Source of the DNA: Nocardioides sp. | GTDB lineage: Bacteria > Actinomycetota > Actinomycetes > Propionibacteriales > Nocardioidaceae | Assembly: GCF_014360585.1 (NCBI RefSeq) | Contig: NZ_JACIXG010000027.1 | Location: 1-59,291, forward strand | DNA length: 59,291 nt | Direction of reading: 5' to 3' | Program-made: the position numbers and the translations under genes | The notes under the pieces: generated by a model | Databases searched by the model: none | Told to the model about the DNA's origin: nothing | The model's input: the letters and a program-made list of their open reading frames with translations, nothing else | Part shown: positions 15,147 to 24,958 of the stretch, in pieces | How the letters are laid out: every line of letters starts with the position of its first letter | Position numbering within the stretch: the stretch's first letter is position 1

Positions 15147-15872
15147 ATGAGCAACCGTCTCGCCGACGCCTGGCACGACCTGGTCGTCGGCGGCCGATGT
15201 GTCGGCTGCCGGCGACCGGGCAGGCTGCTGTGCCACGACTGTCGCGCCGGCCTCCCGGACGGCGCTCGGCTGAGCCCGCCCACCCCGGCGCCACCCGGCC
15301 TCGCCCCCGTCTTCGCGGCCGGGCCCTACGAAGGCACTCTCAAGGAGCTGGTGATCGGTCTCAAGGAGCATCAGCTCCTCGGGCTCCGCGGAGCCCTGTC
15401 CGGTCTGCTGGCGCTCTCGGTCCTCGAGGCGATGGCAGAGACCGGTGCCGGCCCGACGATCCTCGTCCCCGTCCCCTCCCGGCGCGCCTCTGTGCGCGAG
15501 CGCGGTCTCGACAGCACCGCGGCGATCACGCGCGGAGCAGCCGTCATGCTGCGGCGGCACGGCCTCGGCGTACGCCATCACCGGCTGCTCCGCACCAGGC
15601 CCGGCGTCGTGGACCAGGCCGGCCTCGACTCGAGGCAGCGACAGGCCAACCTGGAGGGCTCGATCACCTGCCCTGCGTCCGGCATCCGGACACTCGCCAG
15701 AACGATCTCGCGGGCGACGTTCATCGTCTGCGACGACGTGGTCACCACCGGCGCGACCGCGCGGGAGGCGCAACGAGCGCTGGAATCGGTCGGGCTCGGT
15801 GTGAAAGCGATCGCGACCGTGGCGGCCACCCAGCGTCGGTCTCGCGTTCAAATGCAGGAAACCGTCATGTAA
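15147..15872 (+). CDS. comF: ComF family phosphoribosyltransferase-like protein
   Basis: A 241-residue ComF/GntX-family protein. The N-terminal zinc finger has two CxxC pairs (GGRCVGCRRPGRLLCHDC), followed by the adaptor-like stretch YEGTLKELVIGLKEHQ. The type I phosphoribosyltransferase domain carries the PRPP loop FIVCDDVVTTGATARE near residue 195. ComF proteins support DNA uptake and, in non-competent bacteria, possibly DNA repair after fork damage. I chose ATG at 15147; an in-frame TTG at 15111 is possible but closer to the DnaA boxes. It lies between lpqB and hpf as in mycobacteria (Rv3242c). Confidence 0.88.
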   Translation: MSNRLADAWHDLVVGGRCVGCRRPGRLLCHDCRAGLPDGARLSPPTPAPPGLAPVFAAGPYEGTLKELVIGLKEHQLLGLRGALSGLLALSVLEAMAETGAGPTILVPVPSRRASVRERGLDSTAAITRGAAVMLRRHGLGVRHHRLLRTRPGVVDQAGLDSRQRQANLEGSITCPASGIRTLARTISRATFIVCDDVVTTGATAREAQRALESVGLGVKAIATVAATQRRSRVQMQETVM

Positions 15873-15923
15873 TTCTGTTGAAGGGCTTTCGTGGGGCACA
15901 TCGGCGAACTACCGTCACTACAT

Positions 15924-16196
15924 GGAGTCCGTCTGGGTCCGTGGTTGCGTCGCAGAGAGGTCCGCATCGCGGGCATCCGAGCGGCAAGCCGATGCCAGTC
16001 GCAGGCAAAACGGTCCACGTAACCCTGTGCACCCAGATTTTGGGGCAAGGGGATCACGGTGCGGCTTAGAGATAAGTCCTGCCCTCGCCCTCCCGTCAGA
16101 TACGGGAACCGGCAAGGAGAAGGTGGAGTGGCACCAAGCTGCTAAGCCTCAGCAGGCGATTGTGGGGTCGAAGACCAGGTCGGCCAGGCGGACTCC
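15924..16196 (+). ncRNA. Structured RNA upstream of hpf (probable raiA-motif RNA)
   Basis: This is the only gene-free gap over 300 bp (15873-16263). Its ends pair over 13 bp (15924-15936 with 16184-16196; one G-U). Internal hairpins include 15972-15977/15991-15996, a stem with GAGA tetraloop near 16065-16076 (CTTA/TAAG), 16091-16096/16102-16107 (TCCCGT/ACGGGA) and 16139-16143/16151-16155. A conserved raiA-motif RNA upstream of raiA/hpf genes is known in Firmicutes and Actinobacteria, and both size and position fit. The family assignment rests on location and structure, not on an alignment. Confidence 0.65.
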
Positions 16197-16263
16197 GTAC
16201 CCCGGCGGTCACATGCGCTGATCGTCCGGGAATCCGCCAACCCCGAAACACCGGGAGGTACCC

Positions 16264-16905
16264 ATGGAAGTTGTCGTCACGGCCCGCAACGCTGAGGTCT
16301 CAGACCGCTATCGCGCTCACGTAGCCGAGAAGCTCGCGAAGCTCGAGAAGCACGACCACCGCATCATCAGGATCAACGTGGAGGTCGACAACGAGCCCAA
16401 CCCGCGTCAGCACAAGGGCGCCGTACACGTCGAGCTCACCGCGTACTCGAAGGGTCCGGTCATCCGGGCCGAGGCGAGTGCCGAGGACAAGATGGGGGCG
16501 CTGGACCTGGCTGTCGACAAGATGGCATCCCAGATGCGCCGTGCCGCAGACCGCCGCAGAGTCCACCGCGGACGCCGTACGCCGGTGTCGGTCGGTCAGG
16601 CGCTGGCGGGCATCGAGCCCGACGGCCTGGCCTCGGCGAACGACTCGGAGCAGTTCGAGGAGGACACCGTGCGCGAGCACCAGGTCGGTCCGATCACGGT
16701 GACGGGGGAGGGGCCGCTGGTGGTCCGCGAGAAGTCGCACACAGCGGAGCCGATGACGCTCGACCAGGCGCTCTACGAGATGGAGCTGGTCGGACACGAC
16801 TTCTACCTCTACATCGACAAGGACTCGACGAGGCCGTCGGTCGTCTACCGCCGGAAGGGGTACGACTACGGGGTGATCGCGCTCAACCGCGCAGACCTCG
16901 TCTGA
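16264..16905 (+). CDS. hpf: Long-form ribosome hibernation promoting factor
   Basis: A 213-residue HPF/RaiA-type protein. The N-terminal S30AE domain (about 1-100: MEVVVTARNAEVSDRYR ... DLAVDKMASQMRRAADRRR) binds the 30S subunit. After a linker, the C-terminal dimerisation domain (about 155-212: EPMTLDQALYEMELVGHDFYLYIDKD ... YDYGVIALNRADLV) joins two ribosomes into inactive 100S particles. GGGAGG at 16252-16257 is the ribosome site. The structured RNA lies directly upstream and is probably co-transcribed. The gene ends in a repeat fragment and a strong terminator. Confidence 0.95.
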   Translation: MEVVVTARNAEVSDRYRAHVAEKLAKLEKHDHRIIRINVEVDNEPNPRQHKGAVHVELTAYSKGPVIRAEASAEDKMGALDLAVDKMASQMRRAADRRRVHRGRRTPVSVGQALAGIEPDGLASANDSEQFEEDTVREHQVGPITVTGEGPLVVREKSHTAEPMTLDQALYEMELVGHDFYLYIDKDSTRPSVVYRRKGYDYGVIALNRADLV

Positions 16906-16931
16906 GGTCTCGACAAGCTCGACCACCGAGG
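16906..16931 (+). repeat. Short dispersed repeat directly after hpf
   Basis: A TCGACAAGCTCGACCACCG-containing 26-mer begins at the base after the hpf stop. The same core occurs in frame inside adnB at 56955-56977. Confidence 0.7.
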
Positions 16932-16942
16932 CTAGGCACGTC

Positions 16943-16983
16943 GGCCGGGACTTTTCCATCCCTCAGATGGATGAGTCCCGGCC
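16943..16983 (+). terminator. Terminator of the hpf transcript
   Basis: A 10-bp stem GGCCGGGACT/AGTCCCGGCC (16943-16952 with 16974-16983) continues as an inner 6-bp stem TCCATC/GATGGA. ATTCTCTTT follows on the plus strand. Confidence 0.75.
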
Positions 16984-16994
16984 ATTCTCTTTGT

Positions 16995-17018
16995 CATCAT
17001 GGGATACATGCCATGATG
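16995..17018 (+). promoter_or_regulatory. Perfect dyad before the LuxR-type regulator
   Basis: CATCATGG and CCATGATG are perfect 8-bp arms around GATACATG, ending 5 bp before the GTG start. GATACA could serve as a -10. The position suits autoregulation. Confidence 0.45.
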
Positions 17019-17023
17019 CATTC

Positions 17024-17704
17024 GTGTCATCTACATCTGGTGCCGATCGTGAGCCGGTCCGCGTCCTGGTTGTCGACGACCAGGAGCTCTTTCGGAGGGG
17101 ACTGGTCGCGCTGCTGGCGAGCGAGCCCGGCATCGAGGTCATCGGTGAGGCGACCAACGGCATCGAGGGCACCGAGCGCGCCGCGGCTTCCGCGCCGGAC
17201 GTCGTGCTGCTCGACGTACGCATGCCCAAGCAGACCGGCCTGGAGGCGTGCGTCGCCATCAAGGACGCCGTCCCCTCGGCTCACATCATCATGCTGACCG
17301 TCTCGGACGAGGAGGCCGACCTCTACGACGCGGTGAAGGCCGGCGCGATGGGCTACCTCCTCAAGGACTCTTCGATCGACCAGGTCGCCCAGGCGATCCG
17401 CGTCGTCGCCGACGGCCAGTCCCTGATCAGTCCCTCCATGGCGGTCAAGCTGATGGAGGAGTTCAAGCAGATGTCGAAGCCTGACCGCTCCCCGGTCCCC
17501 GGTCCCAAGCTCACCGACCGCGAGCTCGAGGTCCTCGGCCTGGTCGCGAAGGGGCTCAACAACCGCGAGATCGCCAAGCGGCTGTTCATCTCCGAGAACA
17601 CGGTCAAGAACCACGTCCGCAACATCCTCGAGAAGCTCCAGGCCCACTCCCGCATGGAGGCGGTCATGTACGCCGTGCGGCAGAAGCTCCTCAACGTCGA
17701 GTGA
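17024..17704 (+). CDS. Orphan NarL/LuxR-family response regulator
   Basis: A 226-residue response regulator. The receiver domain (about 11-130) has VVDDQELFRRGL, phospho-acceptor Asp about 64 in VLLDVRMPKQTG, the threonine in IIMLTVSD and the lysine in YLLKDSS. The LuxR helix-turn-helix (about 158-220) reads LTDRELEVLGLVAKGLNNREIAKRLFISENTVKNHVRNIL. No histidine kinase is adjacent, so it is an orphan. I chose GTG at 17024; the frame extends to 16967, but that would run through the hpf terminator and the dyad. The signal is unknown; neighbouring hpf and a hemerythrin-like gene make stationary-phase or oxygen/redox control a reasonable guess only. Confidence 0.9.
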   Translation: MSSTSGADREPVRVLVVDDQELFRRGLVALLASEPGIEVIGEATNGIEGTERAAASAPDVVLLDVRMPKQTGLEACVAIKDAVPSAHIIMLTVSDEEADLYDAVKAGAMGYLLKDSSIDQVAQAIRVVADGQSLISPSMAVKLMEEFKQMSKPDRSPVPGPKLTDRELEVLGLVAKGLNNREIAKRLFISENTVKNHVRNILEKLQAHSRMEAVMYAVRQKLLNVE

Positions 17705-17815
17705 GTCGAGCGCTAGGCTGACGCCAGCGTCGCGTGCCGGTGACAGACCGTGTCAGGCATGGAGGCGCCGGACACGAAGGAGCACGACTGATGTTGTCGT
17801 TCCCTTCGCCCTCAC

Positions 17816-18286
17816 GTGACTGAGGGCGAGAAGACCAGGCTGATCGCCTGGGCAGACGAGATGCGGCGGGTCCATGACCGGCTGCGCAAGGCACTGCGAG
17901 TGACGCAGGAGGCCATCGACGCGGGCGACCCTGCCGAACCCGCGGCCCGTGACCTGCTGCTGTTCTGCCATGGGTTCTGTGAGGCCCTGACCGGCCATCA
18001 CGCGGGTGAGGACCGAGAGCTCTTCCCGGCGATCTCCCGAGCCCATCCCGAGCTGCGCGAGACGATCCGCTACCTCGAGCAGGACCACTCGATGATCGGC
18101 TATCTCCTCGGCGGCCTACAGGCCGCCGTCGACCAGGCCGCCACCCCCGAAGACCTCGGGAAGCACCTCGAGGGCATTGCCGCGATCATGGAGTCCCACT
18201 TCCGCTACGAGGAGCGCAAGCTGCTCGGGGTGTTGGAGACTCTGGAACTCGGGACCGATCCCGGCCAGGTCTTCGGGCCGCTCTGA
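17816..18286 (+). CDS. Hemerythrin (HHE) domain protein
   Basis: A 156-residue four-helix protein of the hemerythrin-like HHE family. Possible iron ligands appear in family order: VHDRL (helix 1), HHAGEDRELFPAI (helix 2), LEQDHSMIGYLL (helix 3) and ESHFRYEERKLL (helix 4). Such proteins bind a di-iron centre and sense or carry oxygen, nitric oxide or peroxide. The start is GTG at 17816, with no strong ribosome site and 111 bp from the LuxR-type regulator. A 13-bp terminator hairpin begins directly after the stop. It is probably cytoplasmic, as there is no signal peptide. Confidence 0.85.
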   Translation: MTEGEKTRLIAWADEMRRVHDRLRKALRVTQEAIDAGDPAEPAARDLLLFCHGFCEALTGHHAGEDRELFPAISRAHPELRETIRYLEQDHSMIGYLLGGLQAAVDQAATPEDLGKHLEGIAAIMESHFRYEERKLLGVLETLELGTDPGQVFGPL

Positions 18287-18289
18287 GAA

Positions 18290-18322
18290 GCCGGTTCCGG
18301 ACGAGACTTGTCCGGAACCGGC
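18290..18322 (+). terminator. Terminator hairpin after the HHE gene
   Basis: GCCGGTTCCGGAC and GTCCGGAACCGGC form a perfect 13-bp stem with a 7-base loop, starting 3 bp after the stop codon. The next gene's -10 follows at 18325. Confidence 0.75.
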
Positions 18323-18324
18323 CC

Positions 18325-18330
18325 TAGAGT
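18325..18330 (+). promoter_or_regulatory. -10 element of a probable leaderless transcript
   Basis: TAGAGT ends 7 bases before the GTG at 18338, the same hexamer and spacing as at 1124 and 5761. Confidence 0.45.
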
Positions 18331-18337
18331 CGGACTC

Positions 18338-19549
18338 GTGCCCAGCTCTCAGACACTCAGCCGCTCTCAGGCCCGCCGGATCGCGCTGGCGGCGCAGGGC
18401 TTCGCGGACAAGCCCCACACGACACCCACGATGCGCACCTTCCAGCGCACGCTGGAGCGCACCGGGGTGCTCCAGGTCGACTCGGTCAACGTCCTGCAGC
18501 GTGCGCACTACATGCCGCTCTACAGCCGGATGGGGGCGTACGACACGGGACTCCTGCACCGCGCCAGCAGCGGCCAGCGGGACCGCCGGATGGTGGAGTA
18601 CTGGGCTCACGTGCAGGCGTTCATGCCGGTCGAGCTCTGGCCGCACATGCAGTGGCGGATGGACCAGTACCGCGCCCAGAAGGACTCCAAGTGGTGGGGC
18701 GGAGTGCCGGACGGGATGAAGGAGAAGGTGCTGGCGCTGGTGGCCGAGCAGGGGGCGCTCACCGCCCGCGAGGCGGCCAGGGCGCTCGACGACGCCGGCC
18801 CGCAGAGCAAGGACCACTGGGGCTGGAACTGGTCCGACTCCCGCAAGGCTCTCGACATCCTCTACATGTTCGGCGACCTGGCGATCTCGCACCGCAACGA
18901 CCAGTTCGAGGTCGCCTACGACCTTCCCGAACGGGTCATCCCGCGCGTCCATCTGGACGCGCCGACGCCGTCGAAGGAGGAGGCCCACCTCGAGCTCGTA
19001 CGCCGCGCCGCCAGGTCCCACGGGGTCGGCACCGCCAAGGACATCGCCGACTACTTCCGGATGCGGGTCGACGACACGACGCGCGCGCTCGGCTCGCTCA
19101 TCGACGCCGGCGAGGTGGAGCCGGTCGCGGTCGAGGGCATCCGCAGGCAGGCGTACCTCTTTTCTGGGTCCCGCCTCCCGAGGCGGATCAACGCGCGGGC
19201 GCTGCTGAGCCCGTTCGACCCGCTCGTGTGGGAGCGGGAGCGCACCGAGGCGCTCTTCGACTTCCACTACCGGATCGAGATCTACACGCCGGCCCACAAG
19301 CGGATCCACGGCTACTACGTGCTGCCGTTCCTCCTCGGTGAGCGCATCGTCGGCCGCGTCGACCTGAAGGCCGATCGCAAGAACCGAAGACTCCAGGTCA
19401 AGGGCGCATATGCGGAGCACGGCGCGCCGGTGGAGACGGCGATCGAGCTGGCCGCCGAGCTCGAGCGACTCGCCGGCTGGCTGGGCCTGGAGGCCATCGA
19501 GGTCGCGCCTTCGGGCGACCTGGCGCCTCTCCTTGCGCCGTTGGTGTGA
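18338..19549 (+). CDS. YcaQ-family winged-helix DNA glycosylase-like protein
   Basis: A 403-residue protein of the HTH_42/YcaQ (AlkX) family, which unhooks DNA interstrand crosslinks and excises alkylated bases. Tandem winged-helix domains fill the length. The catalytic QxD-type motif appears as VLQVDSVNVLQRAHYMPLYSR near residue 50. The C-terminal beta part includes RINARALLSPFDPLVWERERTEALFDF and YYVLPFLLGERIVGRVDLK, both typical of the family. The start is GTG at 18338, apparently leaderless. The gene stands alone between the HHE gene and secA, and a role in repair of alkylation or crosslinks is inferred from family. Confidence 0.88.
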   Translation: MPSSQTLSRSQARRIALAAQGFADKPHTTPTMRTFQRTLERTGVLQVDSVNVLQRAHYMPLYSRMGAYDTGLLHRASSGQRDRRMVEYWAHVQAFMPVELWPHMQWRMDQYRAQKDSKWWGGVPDGMKEKVLALVAEQGALTAREAARALDDAGPQSKDHWGWNWSDSRKALDILYMFGDLAISHRNDQFEVAYDLPERVIPRVHLDAPTPSKEEAHLELVRRAARSHGVGTAKDIADYFRMRVDDTTRALGSLIDAGEVEPVAVEGIRRQAYLFSGSRLPRRINARALLSPFDPLVWERERTEALFDFHYRIEIYTPAHKRIHGYYVLPFLLGERIVGRVDLKADRKNRRLQVKGAYAEHGAPVETAIELAAELERLAGWLGLEAIEVAPSGDLAPLLAPLV

Positions 19550-19615
19550 GCCAGCGACCGGCAGGTGGGTAGAGTGAGCGTGCTATCTGTCTGCCGCTAG
19601 TAGGAGCCCGCCACC

Positions 19616-22519
<2,904 letters not shown>

Positions 22520-22534
22520 GACAGCCACAGCAAC

Positions 22535-22572
22535 CCGCCGAGTCGGCGCGTCATGACGCGCCGACTCGGCGG
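22535..22572. repeat. Perfect 38-nt palindrome between secA and the Rv3235-family gene
   Basis: The left half CCGCCGAGTCGGCGCGTCA is followed by its exact complement. It shares the core of the 10907-10940 palindrome with one compensatory pair change (T-A to G-C). It sits between convergent genes, so it probably terminates both. Confidence 0.85.
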
Positions 22573-22576
22573 TTCT

Positions 22577-23146
22577 CTAGTCGTAGCTCCCGAAGTTGAG
22601 CACCGTGCAGATCCAGTTCTCGCCGTTGCGCTCGAAGCGGACGGCGAGAGCGCGCAGGCCCGCGCCGAAGCGGATCGTGACGGTGGCCTCGACGATGTCG
22701 TCGGAGACCTCGTAGACGTGACAGCGATGGACACGAGGGCGGACCGGCTGGTTGCGGCCGGTGCCGGGCTCGTACGCTCCTGAGCGCGCGGTGAGGCTCG
22801 CGCGGTATCTCAGTTCGGAGTGGACGTCCTTGGTGGTCCAGCGGACCAGCTGGCTGGCCGGGCGGTCGCCGCCGACGACCTCGGCGGCCTTCTGGGCGAA
22901 CTGCGGGATCCAGCCGTGAAGATGGCCGTTGGCCGGGACGATCGGGACCGGAGGTGGGATGTCGCCGTCCACGGAGGCGTCCCCGGACTCGTCGCCGGCA
23001 TCGTCGTCGCACGGTCGCGGTGGGTCCAGGCGGGGCTGGAGGTCGAAGGCGAGCATGCCCTGGACATCGGCCAAGGGCACCTCGGTGAGGCGTTGCGGAT
23101 TCGGCTCCGCGGGGGGATCGGGGTCCCGAGATCGTAGAGCGCTCAT
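22577..23146 (-). CDS. Rv3235 family protein
   Basis: A 189-residue protein of the actinobacterial Rv3235 family (from memory). The conserved part is C-terminal: FAQKAAEVVGGDRPASQLVRWTTKDVHSELRYRA, then VHRCHVYEVSDDIVEATVTIRFG and RALAVRFERNGENWICTVLNFG. The first 90 residues are acidic, proline-rich and probably disordered. Function is unknown; it usually sits beside secA. ATG at 23144-23146 lies 9 bases after an AGGAG; an in-frame TTG at 23155 has no room for a ribosome site. An inverted repeat (TCGGTT/AACCGA at 23195-23209) lies upstream. Confidence 0.82.
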   Translation of the reverse strand: MSALRSRDPDPPAEPNPQRLTEVPLADVQGMLAFDLQPRLDPPRPCDDDAGDESGDASVDGDIPPPVPIVPANGHLHGWIPQFAQKAAEVVGGDRPASQLVRWTTKDVHSELRYRASLTARSGAYEPGTGRNQPVRPRVHRCHVYEVSDDIVEATVTIRFGAGLRALAVRFERNGENWICTVLNFGSYD

Positions 23147-23279
23147 GGGCGCCAACTCCTTTCTACGCAGTCGAACCCCTCATACCCGAATTGTTCGGTT
23201 CTAAACCGACGGGTAACAAAATGGTTCTACTGTGACGAAAGGAAACGGAAGTGACCGGTCCTCAGTGGATCCAGTGTGC

Positions 23280-23609
23280 CTAGGTCGCCTGGTCGTCGTA
23301 GGGCGGCTTCTCGCCGGCGATCAGGGGCTTGGGCGCCTTGGCGACGGCCTCCTCCTGCTCGATCTCGGCGAGGGCTTCCTGGATCTGCTTGCTGACGATT
23401 CGACGAGGGTCGAGGTCGCGCAGCTCGAGGTCCTGGTAGGCGGGTCCGAGCTCCCCGCGCAGGTCGTCGCGCGCATTGTTGGCCAGGTTGCGTACCTGGT
23501 GGAGGAGGCGGGCGATCTGCCGTGCCATCTCGGGGATCTTGTCCGGCCCGAAGACCAGGATGGCGATCACGACGATGACGGCGAGCTCCGCGAAGCCGAT
23601 GCCGAACAC
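23280..23609 (-). CDS. tatB: Twin-arginine translocase subunit TatB
   Basis: A 109-residue TatB that, with TatC, recognises twin-arginine signal peptides at the membrane. The N-terminus MFGIGFAELAVIVVIAILVFGPDKIPE has the conserved Glu about 8, a single membrane helix and the FGP hinge. An amphipathic helix follows (MARQIARLLHQVRNLANNARDDL) with an acidic cytoplasmic tail. Length and tail distinguish it from TatA. It is the last gene of a leftward pair with mrp (18-bp gap), the order I recall from other actinobacteria. Confidence 0.93.
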   Translation of the reverse strand: MFGIGFAELAVIVVIAILVFGPDKIPEMARQIARLLHQVRNLANNARDDLRGELGPAYQDLELRDLDPRRIVSKQIQEALAEIEQEEAVAKAPKPLIAGEKPPYDDQAT

Positions 23610-23627
23610 GGGGGTGAACCTACAGGC

Positions 23628-24773
23628 TCAGAGCTTGGAAGTGGGAGTGAGCCCCAGCTGCATGCCCGCGAGCCCGCGTCCGCGGCCCGAGATCGTACGT
23701 GCCACCTCGGCCAGCACCTTGGCCGACTCCGCCGTCGGGTCGGACTCGACGATCGGCTTCCCGGCGTCGCCAGCCTCGCGCAGGGTCTGCTCAAGGGGGA
23801 TCTGGGCGAGCAGCGGCACCTTCGAGCCGAACCGCTGGGAGAGGGTGTCGGCGACCCGCTGACCACCGCCGGAGCCGAAGACCTCCATCCTGGAGCCGTC
23901 GGGCAGGACGAGCCAGGACATGTTCTCCACGACGCCGACGACGCGCTGGTGCATCATCTCGGCCATCGTGCCGGCCCGCTCGGCCACCTCCGCGGCGGCC
24001 TCCTGCGGAGTGGTGACCACGAGGATCTCGGCGTTGGGCAGGTGCTGGCCCAGCGAGATCGCCACGTCGCCGGTGCCGGGAGGAAGGTCGAGCAGGAGCG
24101 CGTCGAGGTCACCCCAGTAGACGTCGGAGAGCATCTGGACCAGGGCCCGGTCGAGCATCGGTCCGCGCCAGGCGACGACCTGGTCGCGACGCGGCTTGAG
24201 CATCCCGATCGAGATCACCGAGACGCCCGAGGCGGTCGGGACCGGCATGATCAGGTCGTCGACCTGGGTGGGCCGGGAGTCGGCCACGCCCAGCATGGCG
24301 GGCACGGAGTGGCCGTAGATGTCGGCGTCGACGATGCCGACCTTGAGCCCCTGCTGGGCCAGCGCGACGGCCAGGTTGACGGTGACCGACGACTTGCCGA
24401 CACCACCCTTGCCCGAGGCGATCGCGAAGACCTTGGTCAGCGAGCCCGGCTGGGCGAACGGGATCTCCCGCTGCGCCTGGCCGCCGGTGAGCCCGTTGCG
24501 CATCTCGGTGCGCTGCTCGTTGGTCATCACGCCGAGCTCGAGGTCGACGCCGGTGATGCCGTCGACCTTCTCCAGCGCTTCGGTGGTGTCGCGGTTGATC
24601 GTGTCCTTGAGCGGGCAGCCGGCGACGGTCAGCAGCACCTTGACGCTGACGACGCCTGCGTCGTCGATCGATACGGAGTCGACCATCCCCAGCTCGGTGA
24701 TGGGACGTTTGATCTCCGGGTCCTGCACGGTCGCCAAGGCTGCGTTGACGCGGTCGAGAAGCGGGCTACTCAC
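23628..24773 (-). CDS. mrp: Mrp/ApbC family iron-sulfur cluster carrier ATPase
   Basis: A 381-residue P-loop protein that carries [4Fe-4S] clusters to apoproteins. An N-terminal MIP18-like domain (about 1-95: LDRVNAALATVQDPEIKRPITELGMV ... VAGCPLKDTI) precedes the deviant Walker A IASGKGGVGKSSVTVNLA. Next come switch I IVDADIYGHSVPAML and Walker B LDALLLDLPPGTGD. A C-terminal CxxC is not visible in this copy: the usual site reads VENMSWLVLPDGSRMEVFG, so bridging of the cluster may differ. The start is GTG at 24773; ATG codons further upstream would overlap the sulfatase region. Confidence 0.9.
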   Translation of the reverse strand: MSSPLLDRVNAALATVQDPEIKRPITELGMVDSVSIDDAGVVSVKVLLTVAGCPLKDTINRDTTEALEKVDGITGVDLELGVMTNEQRTEMRNGLTGGQAQREIPFAQPGSLTKVFAIASGKGGVGKSSVTVNLAVALAQQGLKVGIVDADIYGHSVPAMLGVADSRPTQVDDLIMPVPTASGVSVISIGMLKPRRDQVVAWRGPMLDRALVQMLSDVYWGDLDALLLDLPPGTGDVAISLGQHLPNAEILVVTTPQEAAAEVAERAGTMAEMMHQRVVGVVENMSWLVLPDGSRMEVFGSGGGQRVADTLSQRFGSKVPLLAQIPLEQTLREAGDAGKPIVESDPTAESAKVLAEVARTISGRGRGLAGMQLGLTPTSKL

Positions 24774-24958
24774 AAGAAAGAAGCCTACGTCGTGGGCTGA
24801 AAGACCCCTGCATCGACCAATCCGTGGAAGCGCGCCGTTCGGATCGTGGACCATTCGTGGGGGCCCGGATGGGCTATTGTCCGATACCGACGCGGGCAAT
24901 AAATTCCTCCTGCTTCGTTCTGGGCCGCGGAGGCGGCCGTACCGCCGGGAGTCTCCGC

